A stretch of 41,801 nt of DNA, from positions 1-41,801 of the forward strand of contig CAKOLL010000008.1 of assembly GCA_934096295.1 (NCBI GenBank). The letters run 5' to 3'. Positions 9,226 to 16,956 of this stretch are shown here, piece after piece (the stretch's first letter is position 1; every line of letters starts with the position of its first letter). The notes under the pieces are model-generated. The model was not told the origin of the DNA. It did no database searches and saw only the letters and a list, made by a program, of their open reading frames with translations. Made by a program: the position numbers and the translations under genes. This stretch comes from an uncultured Bacilli bacterium. GTDB lineage: Bacteria > Bacillota_I > Bacilli_A > RF39 > UBA660.

Positions 9226-9891
9226 ATGAAAGATATAAATAAGATAAAAAATACTATAGCTAAATTAAATCGCAAATGTGAAAAAGATCACATTTCTTTA
9301 TTAAGTGTTCTTGAAAGTATGGATATTTCTATCTTAAAATTTCTTACTGCCCTTGGACTTAACACTAATTTACTAAACGAAGAACTTAACAATTATTTAA
9401 TTATCCTATTTAATAATTTAGATACTAGAATAAGTATAAATCCTAATATGGAAGATGTTGGCCAAGAAAACATTGAAATATATTCTAATAATATAAATAC
9501 AACATTTCATTTTACTAAAAATAGATTAACATATAATCAATCAAAAAAAAGGGAAGATGATTTATTTATCTACCTAGAAGAAGAGTCTATTATAAATGAT
9601 GGAACAAACCAAATTAGATATTATTTAGAAACTACTACTGAAAAAGAAAAAACTAAAACAAGAATTTTAACTCAAAAATATCCTCTTAAACATATGAAAA
9701 TAAAAGTAGACTATCAAACTCTAGAAAAGGCCGGAGCATATGAATTTACTATAAATGATGATATGTTACATAGCGATTTAGTATACATTTTAAAATGTTT
9801 AAACAATAGTAATTTTATTCAAGCCTTTTCTATATTAGATCGATATCCATGTGGTATTAAAATAATTGATGAAGCAAAACAAATTGAATAA
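9226..9891 (+). CDS. unknown protein, probably translated from a leaderless mRNA
   Basis: I do not recognise this 221-residue protein. The N-terminal 70 residues look helical; the middle and C-terminal parts look mixed alpha/beta. No signal peptide or membrane segment is present. I start it at ATG 9226 because a perfect TATAAT lies just upstream and the earlier in-frame codons run back across the permease terminator. There is no Shine-Dalgarno sequence, unlike nearly every other gene here. The Clp ATPase gene follows 52 bases later. Confidence 0.65.
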   Translation: MKDINKIKNTIAKLNRKCEKDHISLLSVLESMDISILKFLTALGLNTNLLNEELNNYLIILFNNLDTRISINPNMEDVGQENIEIYSNNINTTFHFTKNRLTYNQSKKREDDLFIYLEEESIINDGTNQIRYYLETTTEKEKTKTRILTQKYPLKHMKIKVDYQTLEKAGAYEFTINDDMLHSDLVYILKCLNNSNFIQAFSILDRYPCGIKIIDEAKQIE

Positions 9892-9914
9892 TTTTATTAA
9901 AAAAAGTCCATTAC

Positions 9915-9949
9915 ATACATAGAATTAAAAGGGAGGATATTCTATGTAT
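9915..9949 (+). promoter_or_regulatory. hairpin over the start codon of the Clp ATPase gene
   Basis: ATACATAGAAT (9915-9925) and ATTCTATGTAT (9939-9949) are perfect 11-base inverted repeats. The ribosome site GGGAGGA lies in the 13-base loop and the ATG (9944-9946) is inside the right arm. Folded RNA would hide the start codon, so this may be a translational switch. A DNA operator is the alternative. It is not CIRCE (the HrcA operator) or a CtsR site. Confidence 0.6.
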
Positions 9950-12031
9950 AACGAATATAACATTGAGGTTAGTAAAATTTTTAAAGGTGCAGAAAAAATA
10001 ATGATTGATTTAAATCATTCATATGTTGGAACAGAGCATTTATTATTAAGTATGATGCAAAATAATAAAGAAATAAATGATTTATTAAATAGATTTGATT
10101 TAACATATGAAGATTTTTTAGATGAATTACTTTTGGTAGTAACGAAAGAGCCAAATAAAAAAACAGCTTGTATATATACACCACTTTTAAAAAGAGTAAT
10201 TAAAAATGCCGAAAATATTGCCAAAAATAATAAAGTAAAGCCCATGATGTTACTTGAATCTCTTCTTGAAGAAGGCGAAGGAATAGCAATTAGAATAATG
10301 ATAAGTATGGGTATAGATATTGACAAACTATATGATGAAATAAAAGTAAAACATACTAAAAATAGTCCTAAATTGGAAATTTATAATATAGGAAAAGACA
10401 TGTGTGACTCTTTATCAGATGATGTTTTAGTGGGACGTGAAAAAGAAATAAATTTAATAATAGAAACTTTATTACGTAAAAACAAAAATAATCCTCTTTT
10501 AATCGGAGATGCTGGGGTAGGTAAAAGTGCTATAATCGAAGAAATAGCAAGACGCATAAAAATGGGAAATGTTCCAAGTAAGTTAAGAGGTAAAAAGATA
10601 ATTTCAATTGAAATGTCATCTTTGGTAGCAGGTACAAAATATCGCGGAGAGTTTGAAGAAAAATTAAATAAAATCATAAAAGAAGTAGAAAACAATCCAG
10701 AAATAATATTATTTGTTGATGAAATGCATACTTTATCAAATGCCGGTGGAGCAGAAGGAGCCATCAATGCCAGTGATATTTTAAAACCATATTTAGCACG
10801 TGGAAAAATCAAATTAATCGGAGCTACCACAGTAAATGAGTATAATAAATTTATAGCAAAAGATAAAGCCTTAGCAAGAAGATTTGAAATAATAAAAATA
10901 AATGAGCCAACATGTGCAGAAACAATAGAAATTTTATCTAAAATTAGACCATCATTCGAAAAACATTATAATATAAAAATTACTGAAGAAAATATTAAAG
11001 AAATTGTATCTTTAACAAATAAGTATATTCTCGATCGTTTTAATCCTGATAAATCATTAGACTTATTAGATAGCATATGTGCTATGAAAGAAGTTGAAAG
11101 TACAAAAGAAAAAAATATAAGTATCTTAAAAAATAAATTATTAAAAGTAATTGAACAAAAAGAGATAATGGTTAAAAAAAATAATTTTAATGAAGCGTTA
11201 AATTTAAGAAAGATAGAAATTGAATTAAATGATAAAATAAAAAATGAAGAAACGACTCCGGAAAAGATAACTAATAAAGATATAAAAGAGGTAATGTTAA
11301 GAAAAAATAATATTCCAATTATTAAAAACGATTGGAAAAAGCTTCTTAATTACTTAAAAGATAAAATTATTGGTCAAGATAAATGTCTTGAAAAAATAGT
11401 AAATAATATGAAATGTAACGAAGAAGACATGCCAATATCATTTTTACTAACAGGTCAAACTGGGGTAGGTAAAACTAAGACTGTAAAAGAAATAGCTCAT
11501 TATCTAAATTTACCTTTAATAAGATTAGATTTAAGTGAATACAATGAACCAATATCAATCAATAGACTAATTGGTTCTTCCGCAGGATATATTGGTTATG
11601 ATGATGAAAATATATTTGATAAAGTAAAAACGTGCCCTAATTGTATTATTCTTTTAGATGAATTAGAAAAAGCTCATCTAAGTGTTATAAATTTATTTTT
11701 ACAAATTTTAGATGAAGGTTTTGTTACAAACTCTAAAGGAGAAAAAATCAATTTTAAGAATGCATATGTTTTTATGACTAGTAATGCCCATGGAGAAAAT
11801 AAAATTGGTTTTATGAAAGGAAAATTAAATTATCGAAATACATTCAGTAAAGAATTCTTAGCAAGAATTACCTGTACCATTAACTTTAATAATATAACCA
11901 AAGAAATGATAAAAAAATATTTAGTAAAAAAAGAGATAAAGGATTTTAGTTTAATAGATGAATTTGATTATGAAAATCAAGGTTTCAGAGGACTAGACAA
12001 ATTCTTAAAACAAAAGAACAAAGTAAGGTAA
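9944..12031 (+). CDS. ClpC/ClpA-type AAA+ ATPase with shortened C-terminus
   Basis: A Hsp100 unfoldase that would use ATP to thread proteins, often into ClpP. Order: Clp-N domain (about 1-140); AAA domain 1 with Walker A GDAGVGKS (188-195), Walker B ILFVDEMHT and arginines at ARRF; a short UVR-like helical linker (about 405-430); AAA domain 2 with Walker A TGQTGVGKT (503-511), Walker B LLDELEKAH and Arg641. The loop KIGFMKG (620-626) resembles the ClpP-docking IGF/IGL loop. Sensor-2 appears as GFR (680-682), after which only 13 residues remain, so the usual C-terminal small domain is cut down: 695 residues against about 810 for ClpC. No clpP is nearby. Its ATG lies in a hairpin. Confidence 0.88.
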   Translation: MYNEYNIEVSKIFKGAEKIMIDLNHSYVGTEHLLLSMMQNNKEINDLLNRFDLTYEDFLDELLLVVTKEPNKKTACIYTPLLKRVIKNAENIAKNNKVKPMMLLESLLEEGEGIAIRIMISMGIDIDKLYDEIKVKHTKNSPKLEIYNIGKDMCDSLSDDVLVGREKEINLIIETLLRKNKNNPLLIGDAGVGKSAIIEEIARRIKMGNVPSKLRGKKIISIEMSSLVAGTKYRGEFEEKLNKIIKEVENNPEIILFVDEMHTLSNAGGAEGAINASDILKPYLARGKIKLIGATTVNEYNKFIAKDKALARRFEIIKINEPTCAETIEILSKIRPSFEKHYNIKITEENIKEIVSLTNKYILDRFNPDKSLDLLDSICAMKEVESTKEKNISILKNKLLKVIEQKEIMVKKNNFNEALNLRKIEIELNDKIKNEETTPEKITNKDIKEVMLRKNNIPIIKNDWKKLLNYLKDKIIGQDKCLEKIVNNMKCNEEDMPISFLLTGQTGVGKTKTVKEIAHYLNLPLIRLDLSEYNEPISINRLIGSSAGYIGYDDENIFDKVKTCPNCIILLDELEKAHLSVINLFLQILDEGFVTNSKGEKINFKNAYVFMTSNAHGENKIGFMKGKLNYRNTFSKEFLARITCTINFNNITKEMIKKYLVKKEIKDFSLIDEFDYENQGFRGLDKFLKQKNKVR

Positions 12032-12047
12032 CAATTACTTTGTTCTT
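12014..12047. terminator. bidirectional hairpin between convergent genes
   Basis: Perfect 13-bp arms (12014-12026 and 12035-12047) enclose the loop GGTAACAA. The Clp stop codon TAA is in the loop and the stop of the minus-strand gene begins the right arm. The two coding regions are three bases apart. The T-tract is weak, so termination efficiency is uncertain. Confidence 0.7.
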
Positions 12048-12844
12048 CTTCTAACTTGTTCAAGTAAACAAATATTTAGATCAACATCTAATTCTTCTTT
12101 AGTTTGTTTAACAAGTTCTTGATAACTTTTCCCATCAATTAATAAATTCGGTTCTCCTAAAAACTTAAACCATATTTTTAGAGGTACCATTATATCTTGG
12201 GCAAAGTCTAAAACTAGATTTTTATTTAAATCTATAATAACTGAGTGTTCCATATAACCTTTAAATTCTAATGGAACATAATAATAACCGCCATATAAAT
12301 TTTTATTAGCTTCTAATACACATGACGTTATATTATGACAAAATCCTTGTCTTTGTTCTTCAGAAATAGGTGTAATTCCTAATGTCTCACAAAGTGGATT
12401 CATTTTTATAATTCCTCGCATTGTTTTAATTTGAATTTCTTTTTTTCTAATATTCATAATCCCAGTTGTATTTGTTAGACCATTTATAGCTCTCTTGTAG
12501 TCATCTTCATCAATTTTGTGTTGAAATAATAAATCAGACATTTGCATAGCTCTGATTATTTCACTATCTGGATTATACCCATATTTTTTTAATATTTCTG
12601 TAATTATTCTTTGTGCTCTTAAGTTCCCACTATTTAAATAAAGCATCAATAAAGCATTTAATTTACCAATATTATCAAGCCCTTTAGGTAAATATATTAG
12701 TTCATTCGGAAAGAACACCAACACATCTTTAGCTTTAATAGCATTATCTATTCTATTGTTTTCTTGTCTTTTTGTGTAATCTTTTTCTAATTTTGTAACA
12801 TCAGTTGAAGCTAAAACAGTTTTAATATCATCAAAAGTTACCAT
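12035..12844 (-). CDS. unknown protein with possible Cys-His-Asp catalytic triad
   Basis: I do not recognise this 269-residue protein. The start was moved to the ATG at 12844, which follows a strong GGGGGAT ribosome site. The N-terminal 150 residues look helical. The C-terminal half has GFCHN (Cys169), EHSVIIDL (His200) and VLDFA (Asp213), spaced as in transglutaminase-like or papain-like cysteine enzymes, with the typical strand-rich surroundings. No signal peptide is present, so it should be cytosolic. The fold assignment is inference from residue pattern only. Confidence 0.6.
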   Translation of the reverse strand: MVTFDDIKTVLASTDVTKLEKDYTKRQENNRIDNAIKAKDVLVFFPNELIYLPKGLDNIGKLNALLMLYLNSGNLRAQRIITEILKKYGYNPDSEIIRAMQMSDLLFQHKIDEDDYKRAINGLTNTTGIMNIRKKEIQIKTMRGIIKMNPLCETLGITPISEEQRQGFCHNITSCVLEANKNLYGGYYYVPLEFKGYMEHSVIIDLNKNLVLDFAQDIMVPLKIWFKFLGEPNLLIDGKSYQELVKQTKEELDVDLNICLLEQVRRRTK

Positions 12845-12904
12845 AAAATCCCCCTTAAACTTAGACACATTATAACACAATTGTTAAACAAAGTCAAATT
12901 TGGG

Positions 12905-12913
12905 CATATATTA
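12905..12913 (+). promoter_or_regulatory. possible sigma-K-like -10 element
   Basis: CATATATTA fits the Bacillus sigma-K -10 pattern CATANNNTA and lies 16 bases before the spoVIF start codon. An AC pair at 12888-12889 is at roughly the -35 distance. No good sigma-A pair is seen. The match is short and could be chance in AT-rich DNA. Confidence 0.35.
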
Positions 12914-12929
12914 TCACTAGGGAGGGCCT

Positions 12930-13172
12930 ATGAAATTCGGTGATGAATTTTTTAAGAAAGTAGAAAAAAAGACTAATGTTTCTAAAGACACTATTTTAAG
13001 TCTTGCAGAAAAATTACAAAAAGGAAACATGAAAGATGAAAAGACACTTAGTGAGGTAATAGATACATTAAGTAAAATGACAGGTAAAAAAGTAAGTGAT
13101 GAACAAAAATCTAAAATCATAAAAAAAGTGGTGGAAGATAAAGTTCCAAATAATGTTGAAAAAATGTTTTAG
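12930..13172 (+). CDS. spoVIF: stage VI sporulation protein F (SpoVIF) homolog
   Basis: In Bacillus, SpoVIF is a small mother-cell protein needed for late spore coat assembly and made under sigma-K. This 80-residue protein has the family layout: FFKKVEKKTNVSKDTILSLA, then GNMKDEKTLSEVIDTLSKM, then a Lys-rich stretch KKVSDEQKSKIIKKVVEDKV and PNNVEKMF at the end. GGAGGG precedes the ATG. It is a single-gene unit between divergent and terminator sequences. I recognised it from the family pattern; a profile search would confirm it. Confidence 0.72.
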   Translation: MKFGDEFFKKVEKKTNVSKDTILSLAEKLQKGNMKDEKTLSEVIDTLSKMTGKKVSDEQKSKIIKKVVEDKVPNNVEKMF

Positions 13173-13197
13173 CTCAATCAAATGATTGAGTTTTATT
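13173..13197 (+). terminator. Rho-independent terminator of spoVIF
   Basis: CTCAATCA (13173-13180) and TGATTGAG (13183-13190) pair, followed by TTTTATT. Its right arm overlaps the -35 box of the next promoter. Confidence 0.8.
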
Positions 13198-13214
13198 GAG
13201 ATTTGTTATATAAT
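13186..13214 (+). promoter_or_regulatory. sigma-A promoter of the Fic gene
   Basis: TTGAGT (13186-13191), a 17-base spacer and TATAAT (13209-13214). The -35 box is embedded in the spoVIF terminator stem. The expected start of transcription is near 13221, just before the ribosome site GGAAGTGAT. Confidence 0.7.
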
Positions 13215-13234
13215 AACCCCCTGGAAGTGATAAT

Positions 13235-14368
13235 ATGCAAAAAAGAAATTATGTTGAACTACCTAAAGAAAATGGGCCAAGGTTTTATTATAGAGAAGAA
13301 TCTTTAGAAAAAATAAAAGAAGAGTTACAAAGTTTTTTGGAATGGGATAAAAGCATGGATAATGTAATATTTGCAAGAAAGATGATGTATTCCCATGAAT
13401 TAAAGTCTAATAATCAAGTCGAAGGTTATCAAGATGATTTAGAGTTAATCGAAGATATTATAAAAAGAAAAACAGAAATAATTAAAGATGAAGAAAGAAA
13501 ACAAAGAATATTAAATCTTTATCATGGTTATTATTATATTTTACATCATAAGAAAATGGATGAACATCATTTACATGAATTATATCAAATATTAAGTGAA
13601 GGTCTTTTAAGTGAATATGATTTGAAAAACATGGGGCCACTTTATCGTGAAAAACCAGTTTACATTCTTCAAAATGGTAGGTTAGATATGGAACTTGCTG
13701 AAGGCATCTATCATGAAAACATAGATAAGTTAATAAAACTATATTTTGAATATGTTAATGGCAATGCTAAAAATAGCCAAATTGAAGAATATATTAAATC
13801 TCAAATAATGCATTTTTATTTTGTTTATATTCACCCATATTTTGATGTAAATGGAAGAACAAGTAGAACAATGTCTATGTGGTACTTATTAAAAAAAGAA
13901 GCTTATCCATTTATAATATTTAATCGAGGTATTAGCTTTAAAGGTTCAAAATACGATAGAGTAATAAAGGAAGCTAAAGAATCAAATGACATGACATACT
14001 TTTTATCAATGATGTTAGAAACTTTAAAAATAGAATTAGAAAAAGAACATGTTATGGAAACTATTGCAAGCAATACCAAATATAAGTTAAATGGCTTAGA
14101 TTATCAAACAATTCTTTATTTTTTAACTATGAACGGCAATAAAACTTTACGTGATTTTAGTATCATGTATAATAGATTTAATGACAAAAAAAATGTCAAA
14201 GAAATATATAATGAAATGATAAAACATTTAATTGAACTAGAAATATTCATAGTAACAAGATATACAAAAAGAAGTATAGATGAGAGTATTCCAAATATGG
14301 AACTAATACTTAATGATAAAAAAGTTGAAATAGATTCTCCACATTTATCTAGAATAAAATTAAAATAG
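13235..14368 (+). CDS. Fic family protein (AMP transferase type), class II
   Basis: Fic proteins usually transfer AMP from ATP to target proteins. The core motif is IHPYFDVNGRTSR, with the catalytic His200 and Asn206-Gly207-Arg208; the first glycine of the common GNGR is Val205. An inhibitory helix motif, KSNNQVEGY (Ser58, Glu63, Gly64), lies before the core, which is the class II arrangement in which Glu blocks ATP in the active site. An N-terminal Fic_N-like region comes first, and the last 100 residues look like a winged helix. The length, 377 residues, is typical. No separate antitoxin gene is adjacent, in keeping with self-inhibition. Confidence 0.88.
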   Translation: MQKRNYVELPKENGPRFYYREESLEKIKEELQSFLEWDKSMDNVIFARKMMYSHELKSNNQVEGYQDDLELIEDIIKRKTEIIKDEERKQRILNLYHGYYYILHHKKMDEHHLHELYQILSEGLLSEYDLKNMGPLYREKPVYILQNGRLDMELAEGIYHENIDKLIKLYFEYVNGNAKNSQIEEYIKSQIMHFYFVYIHPYFDVNGRTSRTMSMWYLLKKEAYPFIIFNRGISFKGSKYDRVIKEAKESNDMTYFLSMMLETLKIELEKEHVMETIASNTKYKLNGLDYQTILYFLTMNGNKTLRDFSIMYNRFNDKKNVKEIYNEMIKHLIELEIFIVTRYTKRSIDESIPNMELILNDKKVEIDSPHLSRIKLK

Positions 14369-14391
14369 GTTTGTAAATTAAACCTATTTTT
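14362..14391. terminator. bidirectional terminator between Fic and VanY genes
   Basis: AAAATAGGTTT (14362-14372) and AAACCTATTTT (14380-14390) form a perfect 11-bp stem with a 7-base loop. The Fic stop codon lies in the left arm and the last codons of the VanY gene lie in the right arm. Confidence 0.85.
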
Positions 14392-15349
14392 CAATATAGT
14401 AAGCATAATATTCTTCAAAAGTAATATTATTTTCATAAACATATTTTGCTATTTCTTTACCAACATACCTAAAATGCCAAGCTTCATAACTATAACCAGT
14501 TACTTTCACTTTATCTTCTGGATATCTTAAAATAAAACCAAATCTATATGCATTATTTTCTAACCATTTTGCAGTTTCAGTATCTTTAAAAGTATTTTTA
14601 TTATTATTAAGTTTACTAAATATATCTAGTGTTAAACCTGTTTGATGTTCAGAAGAACCAGGTCTTGCAGCAATACTATCAGCATATTTTTGGCCACGCG
14701 TCTTTTTATAATTATTATAAACAATTTCTTGTTCTTGATAAGATCTGTATGAAGAACTAACCATTAAATAATATCCTTGTTCTTCTTGTGCAGCATTCCA
14801 CATTTCCAAAAATGCATCATAAGTAACTTTTCTAGTTTTTTGACTTCCGGCATCTCCCCATGAATAAGTCTGAGAAATTGTAACTAAATCCGAAGGAGCA
14901 TAATCACTACCGAGAAGATAATATTTATTAACTAACATACTTGTATCTTTACTTATATCAGTATTAAATTCTTCTTCATAAAAATTTTTCTCTAAATGAA
15001 TATTTATATTTCTAACAACACTTGTTAAATCCAACTTTTTATTATTATTCATATATTCAATATACTTATAAAAATTCTTTTTTAAAAAATATTTTTCATC
15101 TAACAACTTAATATAATCTTCATTAACATCATTATTTAAAAAATAGTTATAATCTTTTTCATTAAAATTATTTAGTATTTTAGTTACATCTTCATTCTTA
15201 TATCCATGATTAAGTAATTTATATTCATATGTTTGATGATATTTATATTCTTTATACTTATAATTACCAAATATAGAAAGTCCAATTACGAGAACAATTC
15301 CAATTAAAATGTAATATACTTGTTTTTTTATTTTTATCCTTTTAGTCAT
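14384..15349 (-). CDS. D-alanyl-D-alanine carboxypeptidase, VanY/M15B family
   Basis: A membrane-anchored zinc peptidase that trims the terminal D-Ala from peptidoglycan stem peptides outside the cell. One N-terminal anchor lies at about residues 11-28, then a helical spacer to about 145. The M15B domain follows with SSSYRSYQEQ, zinc ligands in GSSEHQTGLTLDI (His235, Asp242), the catalytic Glu289 and zinc ligand His292 in YEAWHFRYVG. Length is 321 residues. AAGGATGGTG precedes the ATG. The family also occurs outside vancomycin resistance loci, and no van operon is visible here. Confidence 0.93.
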   Translation of the reverse strand: MTKRIKIKKQVYYILIGIVLVIGLSIFGNYKYKEYKYHQTYEYKLLNHGYKNEDVTKILNNFNEKDYNYFLNNDVNEDYIKLLDEKYFLKKNFYKYIEYMNNNKKLDLTSVVRNINIHLEKNFYEEEFNTDISKDTSMLVNKYYLLGSDYAPSDLVTISQTYSWGDAGSQKTRKVTYDAFLEMWNAAQEEQGYYLMVSSSYRSYQEQEIVYNNYKKTRGQKYADSIAARPGSSEHQTGLTLDIFSKLNNNKNTFKDTETAKWLENNAYRFGFILRYPEDKVKVTGYSYEAWHFRYVGKEIAKYVYENNITFEEYYAYYIEK

Positions 15350-15450
15350 TTAAACACCATCCTTATCTAAAATTATTATAACATTTCTTTTAGGTATTTA
15401 CAAATATTAATAAATGTAGTAAACTTAATTTAACAGTAGAAGGTGATTTT

Positions 15451-15810
15451 ATGTATACAAATAAGCAAATAATTGGCCTTTGTCCAAATTTTTATAAAAT
15501 AATAGAATTTTCTCCTTATGAAGATGATATTATATCTAAAAAATTAATTAAATTGTATCAACAATATATTTTTAGAATTGATATAAATAATCCCGAAGAT
15601 GTAGAAAGTGTTATTAATTTAGATAAAGTTGTTAGTAAATATATTGATGACTATTTATTTAGACGTGAAATGCAAAAACAAATACTACAAATAAGAGTAA
15701 AAAAAGATACTAAAGATATTTTAAAAGAAATAATTCATTCAATTATCAAAATATTTGATAATTATGAAGAATATACAACTAGAGTAATTTATATTTCAAA
15801 ATGGATTTAA
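15451..15810 (+). CDS. small protein, unknown function
   Basis: I do not recognise this 119-residue protein. It is Ile-, Lys- and Asp-rich, predicted largely helical, with no signal peptide or membrane segment. A good AGAAGGTGAT ribosome site precedes the ATG and a terminator follows at once, so it is a real monocistronic gene. It stands at the left edge of the accessory island. Confidence 0.6.
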   Translation: MYTNKQIIGLCPNFYKIIEFSPYEDDIISKKLIKLYQQYIFRIDINNPEDVESVINLDKVVSKYIDDYLFRREMQKQILQIRVKKDTKDILKEIIHSIIKIFDNYEEYTTRVIYISKWI

Positions 15811-15834
15811 GGAAGTAAATCACTTCTTTTTTTT
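15811..15834 (+). terminator. Rho-independent terminator
   Basis: GGAAGT pairs with ACTTCT around loop AAATC, followed by a run of T residues. Confidence 0.8.
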
Positions 15835-15898
15835 CTCTACATTTTAATCTTTATTTATTGTTTCTAATATTGTATAATATTTATAGCGGAGGTAGTTT

Positions 15899-16372
15899 AT
15901 GGCAAAACAAATAGTATATCATGGTAGTTATTGTAAGATAGAAAATCCAGAAATTAAAAATGGAAGATATACAAAAGATTTTGGAGAAGGTTTCTATTGT
16001 ACTATTTTAGAAGAGCAAGCAGTTAAATGGGCAAAAAAATTTGAAACTCCCATATTAAACATTTACGAATATAATGAAGATTTAAATCTAAACATCAAGG
16101 AATTTAATATATTGAGTGAAGAATGGCTAGATTTTATAATTAATTCTAGAAAGGGTCAAAAACACAAATACGATATTGTAATTGGAGCAATGGCCGATGA
16201 CCAAATATATAATTATATAACAGATTTGATGGATGGTATAATAACTAGAGAAGCGTTCTGGGAACTAGCTAAATTTAGATACCCAACACATCAAATAGCA
16301 TTTTGTACAAATAAAGCATTAAAATGCTTGAAATATTTAGAATGTAGAGAGTGTAACAATGAAGAAATGTGA
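15899..16372 (+). CDS. DUF3990 protein, ADP-ribosyltransferase-like putative toxin
   Basis: DUF3990 proteins belong to the ADP-ribosyltransferase-like fold and are often in toxin-antitoxin type loci. This 157-residue protein shows the family signature: YHGS (His8) near the N-terminus, KDFGEGFYCT (27-35, Tyr33), QAVKWAKKF, EWLDFIINSR, then YDIVIGAMADDQIY and HQIAFCTNKALKCL. The His and Tyr fit an H-Y-type active site. GCGGAGGTAG precedes the ATG. The next gene overlaps it by 14 bases, so the two are made together. The toxin role is inference from family context. Confidence 0.75.
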   Translation: MAKQIVYHGSYCKIENPEIKNGRYTKDFGEGFYCTILEEQAVKWAKKFETPILNIYEYNEDLNLNIKEFNILSEEWLDFIINSRKGQKHKYDIVIGAMADDQIYNYITDLMDGIITREAFWELAKFRYPTHQIAFCTNKALKCLKYLECRECNNEEM

Positions 16373-16796
16373 CAATGATTTATTTTATCTTTGCAGTTTA
16401 ATAGAGTATATCGCCAGAAAAACATTTAATACTAAAGAATATGTAGTAAATATAATTGATAAAAAAGAGTTAGAAAAAATCTACTCTCTTGCAGAAGTAT
16501 ATCACTCTGAAAACATAGATAAAGTAAGTGATGAGATAATAAAAAAATACAGTATAAAAGAAGGAAATTACAGATTTGATAATTATAAAAACAGAATTCC
16601 ATCATATTTTGAAATCGGAGCTGTATATGAAAGACTAATAAAACAAATAAGTACGAATGAACTAGAATATATTGATAATTTAATCAAAGTATTAACATCG
16701 TGGATTATTCCCAAAATAGATAACTACGATAGTAGTATGTATTATGAAAATCCATCATATATTTATGAATGTTATAAAGAAGGTAAAGTTTTATAA
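16359..16796 (+). CDS. conserved partner of DUF3990, putative antitoxin
   Basis: A 145-residue cytosolic protein whose start lies 14 bases inside the DUF3990 gene. The N-terminal part (CSLIEYIARKTFNTKEYVVN, then IYSLAEVYHSENIDKVSDEI) is helical and loosely like DUF3791, a frequent partner of DUF3990. The C-terminal half, ending near YYENPSYIYECY, is of a kind I associate with proteins encoded next to DUF3990 in gut Firmicutes. Neutralising the neighbouring protein is the obvious guess, but the sequence alone does not prove it. A strong terminator follows. Confidence 0.62.
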   Translation: MKKCDNDLFYLCSLIEYIARKTFNTKEYVVNIIDKKELEKIYSLAEVYHSENIDKVSDEIIKKYSIKEGNYRFDNYKNRIPSYFEIGAVYERLIKQISTNELEYIDNLIKVLTSWIIPKIDNYDSSMYYENPSYIYECYKEGKVL

Positions 16797-16799
16797 GGG

Positions 16800-16841
16800 C
16801 TGTTGGAAAACTAAACAATAAAGTTTCCCAACAGTTTTTTT
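16800..16841 (+). terminator. Rho-independent terminator
   Basis: CTGTTGG (16800-16806) pairs with CCAACAG (16828-16834), with further inner pairing of AAACT and AGTTT, followed by T residues. It closes the DUF3990 operon. Confidence 0.85.
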
Positions 16842-16956
16842 TACAAAAAAGTGTCAAATTTTGTAAAATTTTCAGAAAAAGTGCAAAAATTTAAACTCTT
16901 TAGGAAATATTATATATGAAAGAAAAATTGTATTTATTTCTAAAAGGAGGTAAAAA

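Noticed and set aside
12014..12047. Attachment site or inverted repeat of a mobile element
   Set aside because: The perfect arms lie exactly across the ends of two convergent genes, as at three other places here; a shared terminator is the simpler reading.
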